From: UBA5399 sp964464145
GTDB lineage: Bacteria; Bacillota; Clostridia; Christensenellales; Christensenellaceae
Assembly (NCBI GenBank): GCA_964464145.1
Contig: CAYXFB010000081.1
Span: 1 to 10,067, forward strand
DNA length: 10,067 nucleotides
Reading direction: 5' to 3'
Under the pieces are notes generated by a model that saw nothing but the letters and a program-made list of their open reading frames with translations, was not told where the DNA came from and ran no database searches. This document shows positions 1 through 8,067 of this stretch, one piece after another (position 1 is the first letter of the stretch; each line of letters begins with the position of its first letter). A program made the translations under genes and the position numbers.

Positions 1-820
1 CCTTGCCGGAGAACGCGCCGCCGCCGTGCCTGCCCATTCCGCCGTAGGTGTCCACAATTATTTTGCGTCCGGTGAGGCCGCTGTCTCCCTGCGGGCCGCC
101 TATTACGAATCTGCCCGTGGGGTTTACGTATATCTTTGTTTCGTCGTCTATCATCTCGGCGGGTATCACAGGCTTTATTACCTTCTCTATAACATCCTTG
201 CGGATCATGGCCTGCGTGGCTTCCGGGTCGTGCTGGGTGGAGATTACCACCGCGTCCACACGGAAGGGCTTCCAATTCTCGTCATACTCCACGGTAACCT
301 GAGATTTACCATCCGGACGGAGATAATCTAGCTCGCCGCTCTTTCGCACCTGCGCCAGCTTCTTGGAAAGCTCCTGCGCGAGGTAACTTGTCATGGGCAT
401 ATACACATCGGTCTCGTTACAGGCATAGCCGAACATCATTCCCTGATCGCCCGCGCCGTTCTCCTCCGCGTCCACGCCCTCGCGCGTCTCGAGAGCCTTA
501 TCAACGCCCATCGCTATGTCCGGGCTCTGCTCGTCTATGCTTGTTATAACACCGCAGGTCTGGCCGTCAAAGCCGTACTCCGCGCGGTCAAAACCTATTT
601 CCAATATAGTCTCGCGCGCTATTTTGGGTATATCCACATAGGCGGAAGTGGTTATTTCGCCCATCACCAGCACCAGGCCGGTGTTTACAGCCGTTTCGCA
701 AGCAACGCGCGCCGCGGGGTCCTGCGCCAGTATGGCGTCCAGCACCGCGTCTGAGATTTGGTCGCACACCTTATCCGGATGTCCCTCAGTAACGGACTCC
801 GAAGTGAAAAGTCTTCTCAT
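1..820 (-). CDS. metK: S-adenosylmethionine synthetase (methionine adenosyltransferase), 3' end cut off by the window
   Basis: Cytoplasmic enzyme that makes S-adenosylmethionine from methionine and ATP. About 273 codons are present; the family is usually around 390-400 residues, so roughly the last 120 lie beyond the left edge. Visible family motifs are the N-terminal TSESVTEGHPDKVCDQISDA with the catalytic His14 of GHPDK, the central GAGDQGMMFGYA signature, the ATP-binding stretch NPTGRFVIGGPQGDSGLTGR, and the glycine-rich GRHGGGAFSGK at the cut end. The ATG at 820-818 is preceded by a good GGAGG Shine-Dalgarno with a normal gap, and the protein aligns from its first residues with known MetK starts (MRRLFTSESV). 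The gene stands apart from the ABC export operon upstream, with its own promoter candidate at 981-1009 and a long structured leader. I see no frameshift. Identity is near certain. Confidence 0.97.
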   Translation of the reverse strand, partial: MRRLFTSESVTEGHPDKVCDQISDAVLDAILAQDPAARVACETAVNTGLVLVMGEITTSAYVDIPKIARETILEIGFDRAEYGFDGQTCGVITSIDEQSPDIAMGVDKALETREGVDAEENGAGDQGMMFGYACNETDVYMPMTSYLAQELSKKLAQVRKSGELDYLRPDGKSQVTVEYDENWKPFRVDAVVISTQHDPEATQAMIRKDVIEKVIKPVIPAEMIDDETKIYVNPTGRFVIGGPQGDSGLTGRKIIVDTYGGMGRHGGGAFSGK

Positions 821-888
821 TTCTAAACCTCCAAAATATACTATCTTCACATATTTACACCAAGCACATATCAAAAACACCGACAAGC

Positions 889-965
889 TTTACTTTGCCC
901 CCGCCTCCGGCGTGCAAAGTAAAAAACCATAGCTTTCTATTTGTGTTTGGCATTACAAAATAGAA
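889..965 (-). other. Structured 5' leader of metK: two stem-loops
   Basis: Between the predicted start point and the metK ribosome site the minus-strand RNA can form two stem-loops. The first (965-935) pairs TTCTATTT with AAATAGAA, extendable by GT/AC past one bulged T. The second (923-889) pairs TTTACTTTGC with GCAAAGTAAA, a perfect 10-bp stem, with an inner CGCC/GGCG stem around a three-base loop; GCTT just 3' of it can also pair with AAGC further 5', leaving a bulge. Neither stem is followed by a U-run, so they do not look like a classical intrinsic terminator. I looked for the S-box (SAM-I riboswitch) core expected before some clostridial metK genes and did not see it. The structure could be a regulatory leader or a palindromic repeat. 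Confidence 0.45.
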
Positions 966-980
966 TCATCACAATGCTAT

Positions 981-1009
981 ATTATATCAATTATTTATAA
1001 GCAATACAA
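981..1009 (-). promoter_or_regulatory. Probable sigma-A promoter of metK (extended -10)
   Basis: On the minus strand a -35 box TTGTAT (1009-1004) is followed by a 17-bp spacer and a perfect TATAAT (986-981), preceded by TG to give TGATATAAT, an extended -10. Transcription would start near 974 and give a metK leader of about 150 nt. The box sequences and spacing are seen directly; promoter activity is inferred. No equally good promoter lies closer to metK: a TTGGTG/TATATT pair exists, but it would start transcription inside the Shine-Dalgarno. Confidence 0.6.
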
Positions 1010-1084
1010 CCTACATTGCACACAAAACCGCCGCCGCCGCTGAAAAATCTTACCAATGTGGTGATCTATAGTGCCGTACAAGCG

Positions 1085-1134
1085 AAAAGCCCGCCATATC
1101 TCCTTCTTTAGAGCGGAGAAATTGCGCGGGCTTT
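1085..1134 (-). terminator. Possible terminator of the ABC export operon
   Basis: AAAGCCCGC (1086-1094) and GCGGGCTTT (1126-1134) form a perfect 9-bp outer stem, with a second TCTCC/GGAGA pairing (1099-1103 and 1115-1119) inside. Read on the minus strand the hairpin ends in GGGCTTTT and then CGC, so the U-run is only four bases. It lies about 140 bp past the permease stop and upstream of the metK promoter, where a terminator would be expected. The short U-run and large loop keep confidence low; it may instead be part of a repeat element. Confidence 0.4.
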
Positions 1135-1238
1135 GCTTGCCGCCATATTGCGGAACGAACTCCTTTGCGCCTGTCAATATTTTTGCATTGTGCATCGTGT
1201 ATTGCCCTTCATAAATCCGTCCGCGCAGCGGACTCATT

Positions 1239-1259
1239 CATTCTGCATTCTGCATTCTT
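1239..1259. repeat. Short tandem repeat, three copies of a 7-mer
   Basis: CATTCTG occurs twice in a row and is followed by CATTCTT, three adjacent 7-base units just past the end of the permease gene. On the minus strand this reads as AAGAATG CAGAATG CAGAATG. A related CATTGTGCATCG sequence lies about 50 bp away. It does not encode anything and may vary in copy number. Confidence 0.6.
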
Positions 1260-1274
1260 AATTATTATTTGCCC

Positions 1275-2434
1275 TCACTCCGTGCGAAGCGCCACTATGG
1301 GCGGCATCTTGGCCGCCTTGTTGGCCGGATTTATGCCGAATATGAGGCCTATGGCGAGCGAGAAGCCCACCGCCAGCAGAGCGACCCCCATAGACATGGT
1401 GTAGCTGGCCGAAAGCGCCGCCGAGAGTATTGTGAGCAGCAGCGCGGACAGGCCAATGCCCACCAGCCCGCCCAAGAGAGAGAGCACCAGCGCCTCTATG
1501 AGAAACTGCATCAGTATGCGCCTCCTTCCCGCACCTATGGCCTTTCTTATGCCTATCTCACGCGTGCGCTCCGCCACAGACACCAGCATTATGTTCATTA
1601 TGCCAATGCCGCCTACCAGCAGGGATATGCCGCCTATGCCGCCCATCATGAGCGACATGGTATCCGTTATACTGCTCATGGATTCCAGCATGGTGCTCTG
1701 ATTGAATATGTTATAGGAATCCTCGTCCTTATATTTTTCCAGCAGCGTGGCCTCCACATAGGCCTCCGCGCTGTCCACCGATTCGCTGTCCGCCGCCAGC
1801 GCCGTAAAGCTGGTCACCCCCTTTACCCCATACATGCGCTGCGCCAGCGTGTAGGGTATTATTATTTTGCTGTTGGTGGAGCCCATTATGCTGGAGCCCG
1901 CGTCCTCCAGCACGCCCACCACGGTGAAGGTTCGCCCGTCTATAGAGAATGTCTGCCCCACCACGTCCGCGCTGCTGAAAAGGTCTTCCGCGATGTCCTG
2001 CCCTATCACTGCCACGGCGGAGCTGTTTTCAAGGTCTGGCGTTTTTATGGAGCGGCCGTATTGCAGATCGAGCTGCTCAATTTCCATATACTGCGGCGTG
2101 GTTCCCACTATGCTGCCCGAAGCGGAGGTGTCGCCCGCCTTCACGGTGGAGCTTCCCGTCACCTGCGGAGCTACCAGCGCAATGCTTTCCGAGCCCGCCG
2201 CCATTTCGTTCAGCTCCGCCAAAGAAAACGTGCGGTTCCTAGAGTCCATTATATTAACGCTCAGCTTTTCCGCGCCCAGGCTCTCAAGGCTGCCCATAAC
2301 AGAGCTTGTTGCCCCGCTCACGATGGACACCAGCACCACCACCGCCATTATGCCAATTATTATGCCCAGCATGGTGAGGAAGGAGCGCATTTTGTTGGAC
2401 GCTATGGAGGAAAAGGCCATTCTGAAGGATTGTG

Positions 2435-2441
<7 letters not shown>
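1275..2441 (-). CDS. MacB/FtsX-type ABC transporter permease
   Basis: Inner-membrane subunit of an ABC exporter of the MacB/YknZ type, 388 residues, the usual length for this Gram-positive form. An N-terminal membrane helix (about residues 20-42, rich in Ile/Gly/Val) is followed by a large outside MacB-type core domain (about 43-262). Three more helices lie near 265-290, 310-345 and 350-370, giving the expected four-helix FtsX layout. Between helices 2 and 3 lies the conserved cytoplasmic stretch SVAERTREIGIRKAIGAGRR, which contacts the ATPase. The protein ends PPIVALRTE, a typical end for this family. The start ATG (2441) overlaps the ATPase stop by 7 bp and has GGAGG 10 nt upstream inside the ATPase gene, indicating translational coupling. 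Such transporters work mechanically and export peptides, antibiotics or lipophilic compounds; the substrate cannot be read from the sequence. Confidence 0.93.
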
Positions 2442-3112
<671 letters not shown>

Positions 3113-3138
3113 GGCTTATACCTCCGCTATTTCCGCGC

Positions 3139-5445
3139 TCACTGCGGAGGTCCGCCGCCCATGCCGCCGCTGGGCGGCTCCATGCGCTGGCCGCTCATAT
3201 TGCCGCCGCCCATTGCCATGCCGCCCATCATGAATTGGTTTGACGCCTCGCTTGTCTTGGCCTGATAGGCCACCACCTCGCCCTCCGTTAGCCCGGAGGT
3301 TATCTCCACGTTCAGGCCGTCCGAAATACCCGTTTCCACCTGCCTGCGTTCGCCCATCGAGGCGTTTTCGCCCTCTTCTTCCGTGCCTTGCGCCGCCGTT
3401 TCGTCCGTTACCACGAACACATATTTTTCATCCCCCGTCTCCTGCAGCGCGTCCATGGGTATTGTGATTATATTTTCCGCCACGTCTGTCACTATGGTCG
3501 CCGTGGCGTTCATGCCCTCCATAAGGCGGGAATCCGCCTCAAGCGTTATTGTGACCGGGTATGTTGTCACGCCCGATTGCGAGCTGCCCGTGGCGGAGAT
3601 CTTGTCCACCACACCCGTGAATGTCTCGTTTGGCAACGCGTCCAGCACCACGCCGGCCTCCTGCCCGGCGGCTATGGAAAGTATATCCAGCTCGTCCACG
3701 CTTATAGTCAGCGTGCTCACGCTGCCCGTTTTAAGTGTCAACGCCGTTTGAGTATCAAGAGAGGTGTCCGTTGCCGTGCTGCTTGCGGCAGAGGTTGACG
3801 CCGATGAGGTGCCGCTCGTTGAACCGCTGTATGATGAACCCCCGCTCACGCTTACGCCGCCGCTCATAGAGGTCGCGGCGCTTTGCATAGATTGCTGGGC
3901 TTGCTGGTTCTGCTGGCTTTGCGCCTCGCCCGTGGGAGAGAAGGTTGCCGTAAAGCTCAGCGTGTTTGCCTGCTCCTCGCCGCTCACCGCCACGCCCGCC
4001 ACCTGCGCGCCGCTCACGTTCGGCTGCACATCCTGCGCGAAGCGGTAGCCCGCGTTCGCCTTTAGCGTGACCGTTGCCGCGTAGGCCGTCTGCTGTTCGA
4101 ATTGCTTGGATTGCGGCTGCCAGCTTATGCTGCCCGCGTAGCCCGCCGTGGGCATGGTGGCCGTTTGCGGCGTGTTGCCCGTTACCGGGTTGTTTATGAA
4201 TATCTCCAGCGCGCCCGTTATGTCCGTCACCTCGCTAGGCTCCGGCGTTTCGGTAGGCTCCGGCGCGGTCGTCTCGCCGGGCTGGGGCTCTTCGGCGGGC
4301 TGATCCGTGGGCGTTTCGCCCTCCGCCAGCGTTGCCGAGAGCAGCACCACCTGCGCGTCCGATGTTTCCGAGGAAAGCGGCGTCACCTGTTCGCCCGTAT
4401 CGCTGTAGGACATGGGCGCGCCGCTCGCATCCGAGCCGGTGCCCGCACTTGCGGATGAATTCGTCGTGGCCGTTGCCGTTATGCTGACTTCATTCACCAC
4501 GCCGGCATACTCCGCCGTTAACACGCCTGCGCTCTTGTATGTATAAAGCTGTTTGAGCAGCGCTTCATATTCGGCGCGCTGAGATAAAAGGCTCTGATAC
4601 TCGCTTGTTGCCATGTCCTCCGAAAGCGTTACCAGCGTGTCGCCCGCCGATACCTTCTCGTCCACATCCACATCTATGCTGGCCGCTATGCCACTGCCCA
4701 TAACGTTGAGCGCCACGTTCACCTCCAGCGTACCGCTGCCCATTGCCGTTCCGTCCTCATTTGTCACGCTGGCCGTCTCGCCCGCCACCGGCCCGTTGTC
4801 AGTCAGCGTCACCGTGCATTTTCCGTCCGCCACGCTCACCACGCTGCCCTCCTTCTCCGTACCGTCGGCCAGCGTGACCGTTACCTCGTCGCCCACCTCC
4901 GTTCCTTCGGTAGCATCCGCCGTGAGCTTCATTTTACCGTCCAGCGAGAGCACCATTATGCCGCCCTGCTGCTCCACCGCCTGCTGCAAGTCGCTGCCGG
5001 CCGCTACGGCTATGCTCTTCACACGGCCGGCCACCGGCGCGGTCACGCTGTCCGTCTCCGTATCGCTGAGCGCGTCTATCTGGCTGTCTATGCCGTCTAT
5101 GCTGTCCCGCGCCTCCTCTATCGCCTTGTTCACGGAATCGGCGTTCAGCTTGGCCAGCTCTTCGCCCGCCGAAACAGAATCGCCCGCCGAAACAAGCACC
5201 TCGTCCACCTTTAAAGAGGCGGGTATGTCAACATTCACCGTGCCGCCCGAGCTGAGACTGCCCGAGCCCTCCACCGTTACCTCAATGCTGCCCGTCTCCG
5301 CCGTGGCCGTGCTGAGGCTTATGTCCGCCGCCTGTACGCCGGGCGTGAGCCTGGGCACCACCAGGGTCACCACAAGCACCGCCGCCACCCCTACCGCGCC
5401 GATCGTTATCCATTTTTTTGCACCGCTCTTTTTTTTACCCTTCAT
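3139..5445 (-). CDS. Membrane-fusion (HlyD/MacA-like) adaptor protein, unusually long with inserted domains
   Basis: Extracytoplasmic adaptor of the ABC exporter encoded downstream; 768 residues against roughly 350-500 for usual MacA/YknX proteins. A Lys-rich N-terminus and one hydrophobic helix (about 11-31) anchor it to the membrane. A lipoyl-type half motif lies at 73-101 (VSAGDSVSAGEELAKL) with its partner near 131-168, then a beta-rich part (170-245), a second lipoyl-like motif (257-274) and a short helical segment (276-303). Next come a Pro/Glu/Thr linker (about 373-406), a compact domain (about 407-504) resembling repeats of clostridial surface proteins, and a Gln-rich (505-523) and a Ser-rich (524-558) linker. 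A canonical adaptor beta-barrel (about 568-655), a membrane-proximal domain (656-730) and a Met/Gly/Pro-rich tail (738-768) complete it. The ATG at 5445 has only a weak AAAGG 14 nt upstream. Adaptor role is sure; the insert's role is unknown. Confidence 0.9.
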   Translation of the reverse strand: MKGKKKSGAKKWITIGAVGVAAVLVVTLVVPRLTPGVQAADISLSTATAETGSIEVTVEGSGSLSSGGTVNVDIPASLKVDEVLVSAGDSVSAGEELAKLNADSVNKAIEEARDSIDGIDSQIDALSDTETDSVTAPVAGRVKSIAVAAGSDLQQAVEQQGGIMVLSLDGKMKLTADATEGTEVGDEVTVTLADGTEKEGSVVSVADGKCTVTLTDNGPVAGETASVTNEDGTAMGSGTLEVNVALNVMGSGIAASIDVDVDEKVSAGDTLVTLSEDMATSEYQSLLSQRAEYEALLKQLYTYKSAGVLTAEYAGVVNEVSITATATTNSSASAGTGSDASGAPMSYSDTGEQVTPLSSETSDAQVVLLSATLAEGETPTDQPAEEPQPGETTAPEPTETPEPSEVTDITGALEIFINNPVTGNTPQTATMPTAGYAGSISWQPQSKQFEQQTAYAATVTLKANAGYRFAQDVQPNVSGAQVAGVAVSGEEQANTLSFTATFSPTGEAQSQQNQQAQQSMQSAATSMSGGVSVSGGSSYSGSTSGTSSASTSAASSTATDTSLDTQTALTLKTGSVSTLTISVDELDILSIAAGQEAGVVLDALPNETFTGVVDKISATGSSQSGVTTYPVTITLEADSRLMEGMNATATIVTDVAENIITIPMDALQETGDEKYVFVVTDETAAQGTEEEGENASMGERRQVETGISDGLNVEITSGLTEGEVVAYQAKTSEASNQFMMGGMAMGGGNMSGQRMEPPSGGMGGGPPQ

Positions 5446-5481
5446 TTCTATAGATACTGCCTTTCATGTCAATATTATTCT

Positions 5482-5511
5482 TATGTATTTTGGCCTGTCC
5501 GCCTTTGTCAG
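5482..5511 (-). promoter_or_regulatory. Weak candidate promoter for the ABC export operon
   Basis: On the minus strand CTGACA (5511-5506), an 18-bp spacer and TACATA (5487-5482) form a passable -35/-10 pair about 40 bp before the adaptor ATG. A TTGACA closer to the gene (about 5475-5470) has only 14 bp to TATAGA, too short and too near the start codon. The operon should start in this divergent gap, but the exact promoter is uncertain. Confidence 0.25.
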
Positions 5512-5581
5512 TAACAGAATATTGCGCAAATGTGATGGTGATGTGAGTATTTAACGCAGGTTTGTGACGGTGTTAAAAACA

Positions 5582-5609
5582 TTGCATGGCAAAACCAGTG
5601 TGATATAAT
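5582..5609 (+). promoter_or_regulatory. Probable promoter of the ddl-murF operon (extended -10)
   Basis: TTGCAT (5582-5587), a 16-bp spacer and a perfect TATAAT (5604-5609), preceded by TG two bases earlier (TGATATAAT), form a strong-looking extended -10 promoter. Transcription would begin near 5616, leaving a short leader of about 35 nt before the ddl ATG. It uses the same TGATATAAT core as the metK promoter candidate. Confidence 0.65.
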
Positions 5610-5650
5610 AGTATCTATTGTATAAAAATTATAGTATGGGGAGAGTTTTT

Positions 5651-6688
5651 ATGGATATTGTGGTTCTGGCGGGCGGCCTCAGCGTGGAGCGCGAGGTTTC
5701 GCTTTCGTCCGGTTCTCTTGTGGCGGGCGCGCTGCGGCGGGCAGGGCACAACGCTCTTTTGGTGGACGTATTCTTCGGCATGGAAAATTTGCCCGAAAAT
5801 ATATCGGACGCGTTTAAAAATGCGGACGAGAGCGTATATAAGGTAGGGGAAAACGCTCCCGATATAGCCGCGGTGCGCGCCTCGCGCGAAGACAGCGGCC
5901 TCGGCGAGATAGGCAAAAACGTCATAGAGCTGTGCCACGCCGCCGATATTGTGTACATGGGACTGCACGGTGAGGACGGCGAAAACGGGCGTATGCAGGC
6001 CTTTTTCGATGTGCTTGGCATAAAATACACGGGCGCGGGCTACCTAGGAAGCGCGCTGGCCATGAACAAAACGCTGGCAAAGCAGGCTTTTACAGGCGCG
6101 GGCATACCCACACCTGCGGGCGCTTCCTTCTTTCGCGGCGGCAGCAGCAAGGGCGCTGACGCCTTAGGTTTTCCCTGCGTGGTAAAGCCCTGCTCCGGCG
6201 GCTCCTCCATAGGCGTTGCCATAGCGAAAGACAAAACGGAGCTTGAAGCGGCGCTCTGTGAGGCCTTTTTGCTGGAGGACGAGGTGCTGGTGGAGCAGTA
6301 TATAAAGGGCAGGGAATTTTCCGTGGGCGTGCTGGGCGATACCGCTCTGCCCGCCATTGAGATAATACCCAACGAGGGCTTTTATGACTACGCGCACAAA
6401 TATCAGGCGGGCTGGACAAAGGAGGTCTGCCCGGCGGATATAGACGAGGGCACGGAGGCGGCAATGCGGCGCTATGCCGTGGCGGCGCACAAAGCGCTTC
6501 GCCTGGAGGTATACTCTCGCGGTGAGTTTATACTGGACGCAGCGGGAGACCTTTATTGCCTGGAGATGAACACGCTGCCCGGCATGACCCCCACCAGCCT
6601 GCTTCCCCAGGAGGCGGCGGCCGTGGGCATAAGCTATGAGCAGCTCTGCGGAAAAATAATAGAGCTTTCGCTCAAAAAATATGAATAG
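5651..6688 (+). CDS. ddl: D-alanine--D-alanine ligase
   Basis: Cytoplasmic ATP-grasp enzyme that joins two D-alanines for the peptidoglycan stem peptide; its product is the substrate of MurF encoded next. From the chosen ATG it is 345 residues, normal for Ddl. The N-terminal VVLAGGLSVEREVSLSSG carries the conserved Glu13 that contacts the first D-Ala. HGEDGENGRMQ (106-116), the ATP-grasp stretch FPCVVKPCSGGSSIGV (174-189), VEQYIKGREFSV (214-225) and the C-terminal LEMNTLPGMTPTSLLP (304-319), with the metal-binding Asn307, follow in order. The omega loop reads EGFYDYAHKY with the Tyr typical of D-Ala-D-Ala enzymes, not the VanA-type D-lactate ligases, so this is the ordinary vancomycin-sensitive form. 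An upstream TTG at 5618 would lengthen the frame, but it lies at the predicted transcription start. The ATG at 5651 has GGGGAGAG before it and matches family starts. Confidence 0.96.
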   Translation: MDIVVLAGGLSVEREVSLSSGSLVAGALRRAGHNALLVDVFFGMENLPENISDAFKNADESVYKVGENAPDIAAVRASREDSGLGEIGKNVIELCHAADIVYMGLHGEDGENGRMQAFFDVLGIKYTGAGYLGSALAMNKTLAKQAFTGAGIPTPAGASFFRGGSSKGADALGFPCVVKPCSGGSSIGVAIAKDKTELEAALCEAFLLEDEVLVEQYIKGREFSVGVLGDTALPAIEIIPNEGFYDYAHKYQAGWTKEVCPADIDEGTEAAMRRYAVAAHKALRLEVYSRGEFILDAAGDLYCLEMNTLPGMTPTSLLPQEAAAVGISYEQLCGKIIELSLKKYE

Positions 6689-6708
6689 ATAAGCGGGATA
6701 ATTTTGCT

Positions 6709-8067
6709 ATGAAGGAATTTACTCTTAGGCAGGCGGTAGCCGCTATTGGCGGGGAATATCATGGAGACGCCGCCTCACTGGACGAAATAGTATCGGGCGT
6801 TGTTATAGACAACCGCAACGTTACTCCGGGCGCTATATTCGTGCCCATAAAGGGCGAGCGCTTCGACGGCCATGCTTTCATTTCACCCGCGTACGAGGCG
6901 GGCGCGCTCTGCTGTGTGAGCGAAAAACTGCTCCACGAAAACAAGCCGTATATATTGGTGGATGATTCTCTTGCCGCGCTGCAAAACCTTGCGGAGTTTT
7001 ACCGCGGGCTTTTCAAGAAGCTCAAGATAGTGGGAATAACGGGCAGTGTGGGCAAGACCACAACAAAGGAAATGGTGGCCTGCGTGCTTTCCCAGCGCTT
7101 CAACGTGCTGAAAACGGAGGGCAACCTAAACAACCAGACGGGCGTGCCGCTAACCGTTTTCAGGCTGGATGACAGCTACGATATTGCCGTGATAGAGATG
7201 GGCACAAACCATTTCGGCGAAATAAAGCGGCTGTCGAAAATCGTTAAGCCGGATGTTGCGCTTCTCACCAACATAGGCACGGCGCATATAGAGCACCTCG
7301 GCTCTAAGGAGGGCATACTGCGGGCGAAGAGTGAGATGTTCGAATACCTCGCGACGGGCGGCAAGGTGCTTTTAAACGGGGACGACTCCATATTGCGGCG
7401 GCTCAAGGCGCTGCGCGACGACGCGGCCACCTTCGGCCTCAATAAGGACTGCAATTTTTACGCCGATTCGATACACAAGCGCGGCTTAAAAGGCCTCGAT
7501 ATGAGCATATGCTATAAGGATTCCTGCTTTTACGCGCACATACCCTCGCCCGGAGAGCACATGGCGCAAAACGCGCTGGCGGCGGCGGCCGTGGGTCACG
7601 CCTTCGGCATGCCCGTCACGGACGTGGCGGCCGGGCTGGCGGCCTACCGTCCGGTGGGCGGCCGCATGGCAATAACAAACGCAAACGGCATAACGGTGCT
7701 GAATGACACATACAACGCGAATCCGCAGTCTATGGAAACGGCGCTGGATGTGCTGCAAACGGCAAAGGGGCGCAGGGTTGCCATACTGGGCGACATGTAC
7801 GAGCTGGGCGAAGGCTCGCAGCGCTTCCACAACGAGCTTGGCCAGCTGGCCGTGCAAAAGGACATAGAGCTTATAATATGTGTGGGCGGCCTTGCCGAGG
7901 AGATTTTCCTGGGCGCGAAGGAGGCGGGCGGCAGCGCCGTCTGGTTTGAAACGCAGGACGAGCTGCTGGAAAAGCTGCCGGAGCTAATACTTGAGGGGGA
8001 TACCGTGCTGGTGAAGGCTTCGCGCGGTATGCGGCTGGAGCTCACGGTGGAGGAGCTTTTGAAATGA
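6709..8067 (+). CDS. murF: UDP-N-acetylmuramoyl-tripeptide--D-alanyl-D-alanine ligase
   Basis: Cytoplasmic Mur ligase that adds D-Ala-D-Ala, made by the preceding ddl product, to the UDP-MurNAc-tripeptide, the last soluble step of peptidoglycan precursor synthesis. The length, 452 residues, is that usual for MurF. The N-terminal substrate domain includes VVIDNRNVTPGAIFVPIKGE (31-50). The central ATPase domain has the P-loop GITGSVGKTTTKE (109-121, Lys116), GNLNNQTGVP (138-147) and IEMGTNHFGEI (162-172). Lys207 in RAKSEMF fits the carbamylated lysine of the family. The C-terminal domain carries LNDTYNANPQSM (331-342) and ends VKASRGMRLELTVEELLK. It starts 20 bp after ddl with only a weak purine-rich ribosome site, which suggests reliance on the ddl transcript and perhaps coupling. 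The ligase is complete and shows no missing motif. Confidence 0.97.
   Translation: MKEFTLRQAVAAIGGEYHGDAASLDEIVSGVVIDNRNVTPGAIFVPIKGERFDGHAFISPAYEAGALCCVSEKLLHENKPYILVDDSLAALQNLAEFYRGLFKKLKIVGITGSVGKTTTKEMVACVLSQRFNVLKTEGNLNNQTGVPLTVFRLDDSYDIAVIEMGTNHFGEIKRLSKIVKPDVALLTNIGTAHIEHLGSKEGILRAKSEMFEYLATGGKVLLNGDDSILRRLKALRDDAATFGLNKDCNFYADSIHKRGLKGLDMSICYKDSCFYAHIPSPGEHMAQNALAAAAVGHAFGMPVTDVAAGLAAYRPVGGRMAITNANGITVLNDTYNANPQSMETALDVLQTAKGRRVAILGDMYELGEGSQRFHNELGQLAVQKDIELIICVGGLAEEIFLGAKEAGGSAVWFETQDELLEKLPELILEGDTVLVKASRGMRLELTVEELLK

Larger units (their letters stand above)
1021..1260 (-). other. Gene-free stretch between the ABC operon and metK; possible dispersed intergenic repeat
   Basis: Together with the leader and promoter entries this covers the 454-bp gap between 821 and 1274. 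It contains a short CCG trinucleotide run near 1028-1039, a long imperfect hairpin (1085-1134), a GTCCGC/GCGGAC hairpin (1219-1233) and a heptamer repeat (1239-1259). An 80-codon minus-strand frame crosses it (1237-995) but has no ribosome binding site, a low-complexity Arg-rich end, and runs over the metK promoter, so I do not call a gene. The mix of palindromes and short repeats with an open but unlikely frame is typical of dispersed intergenic elements in clostridial genomes. That reading is an inference that needs other copies to confirm it. Confidence 0.3.

Noticed and set aside
821..1020. SAM-I (S-box) riboswitch before metK
   Set aside because: Specifically looked for because it is common upstream of such genes; the conserved core was not found on the minus strand.
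995..1237. 80-codon minus-strand frame in the gap upstream of metK
   Set aside because: No ribosome binding site, Arg-rich low-complexity end, overlaps the metK promoter and hairpins; more likely a chance or repeat-derived frame.
5435..5467. Tiny minus-strand frame (10 codons) overlapping the adaptor start, a possible upstream peptide
   Set aside because: No Shine-Dalgarno before it and too short to judge; overlap with the start can occur by chance.
4613..5554. Plus-strand frame of 313 codons rich in Ser/Pro/Thr opposite the adaptor
   Set aside because: It mirrors the adaptor's biased composition on the other strand, with no ribosome site or known motif.
5618..5650. Extension of ddl to an upstream TTG
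   Set aside because: The TTG lies at the predicted transcription start and has no ribosome site, while ATG 5651 has GGGGAGAG and matches family N-termini.
5651..6688. Van-type D-Ala-D-Lac ligase
   Set aside because: The omega-loop FYDYAHKY carries the Tyr of ordinary D-Ala-D-Ala ligases, and no vanH/vanX partners are present.
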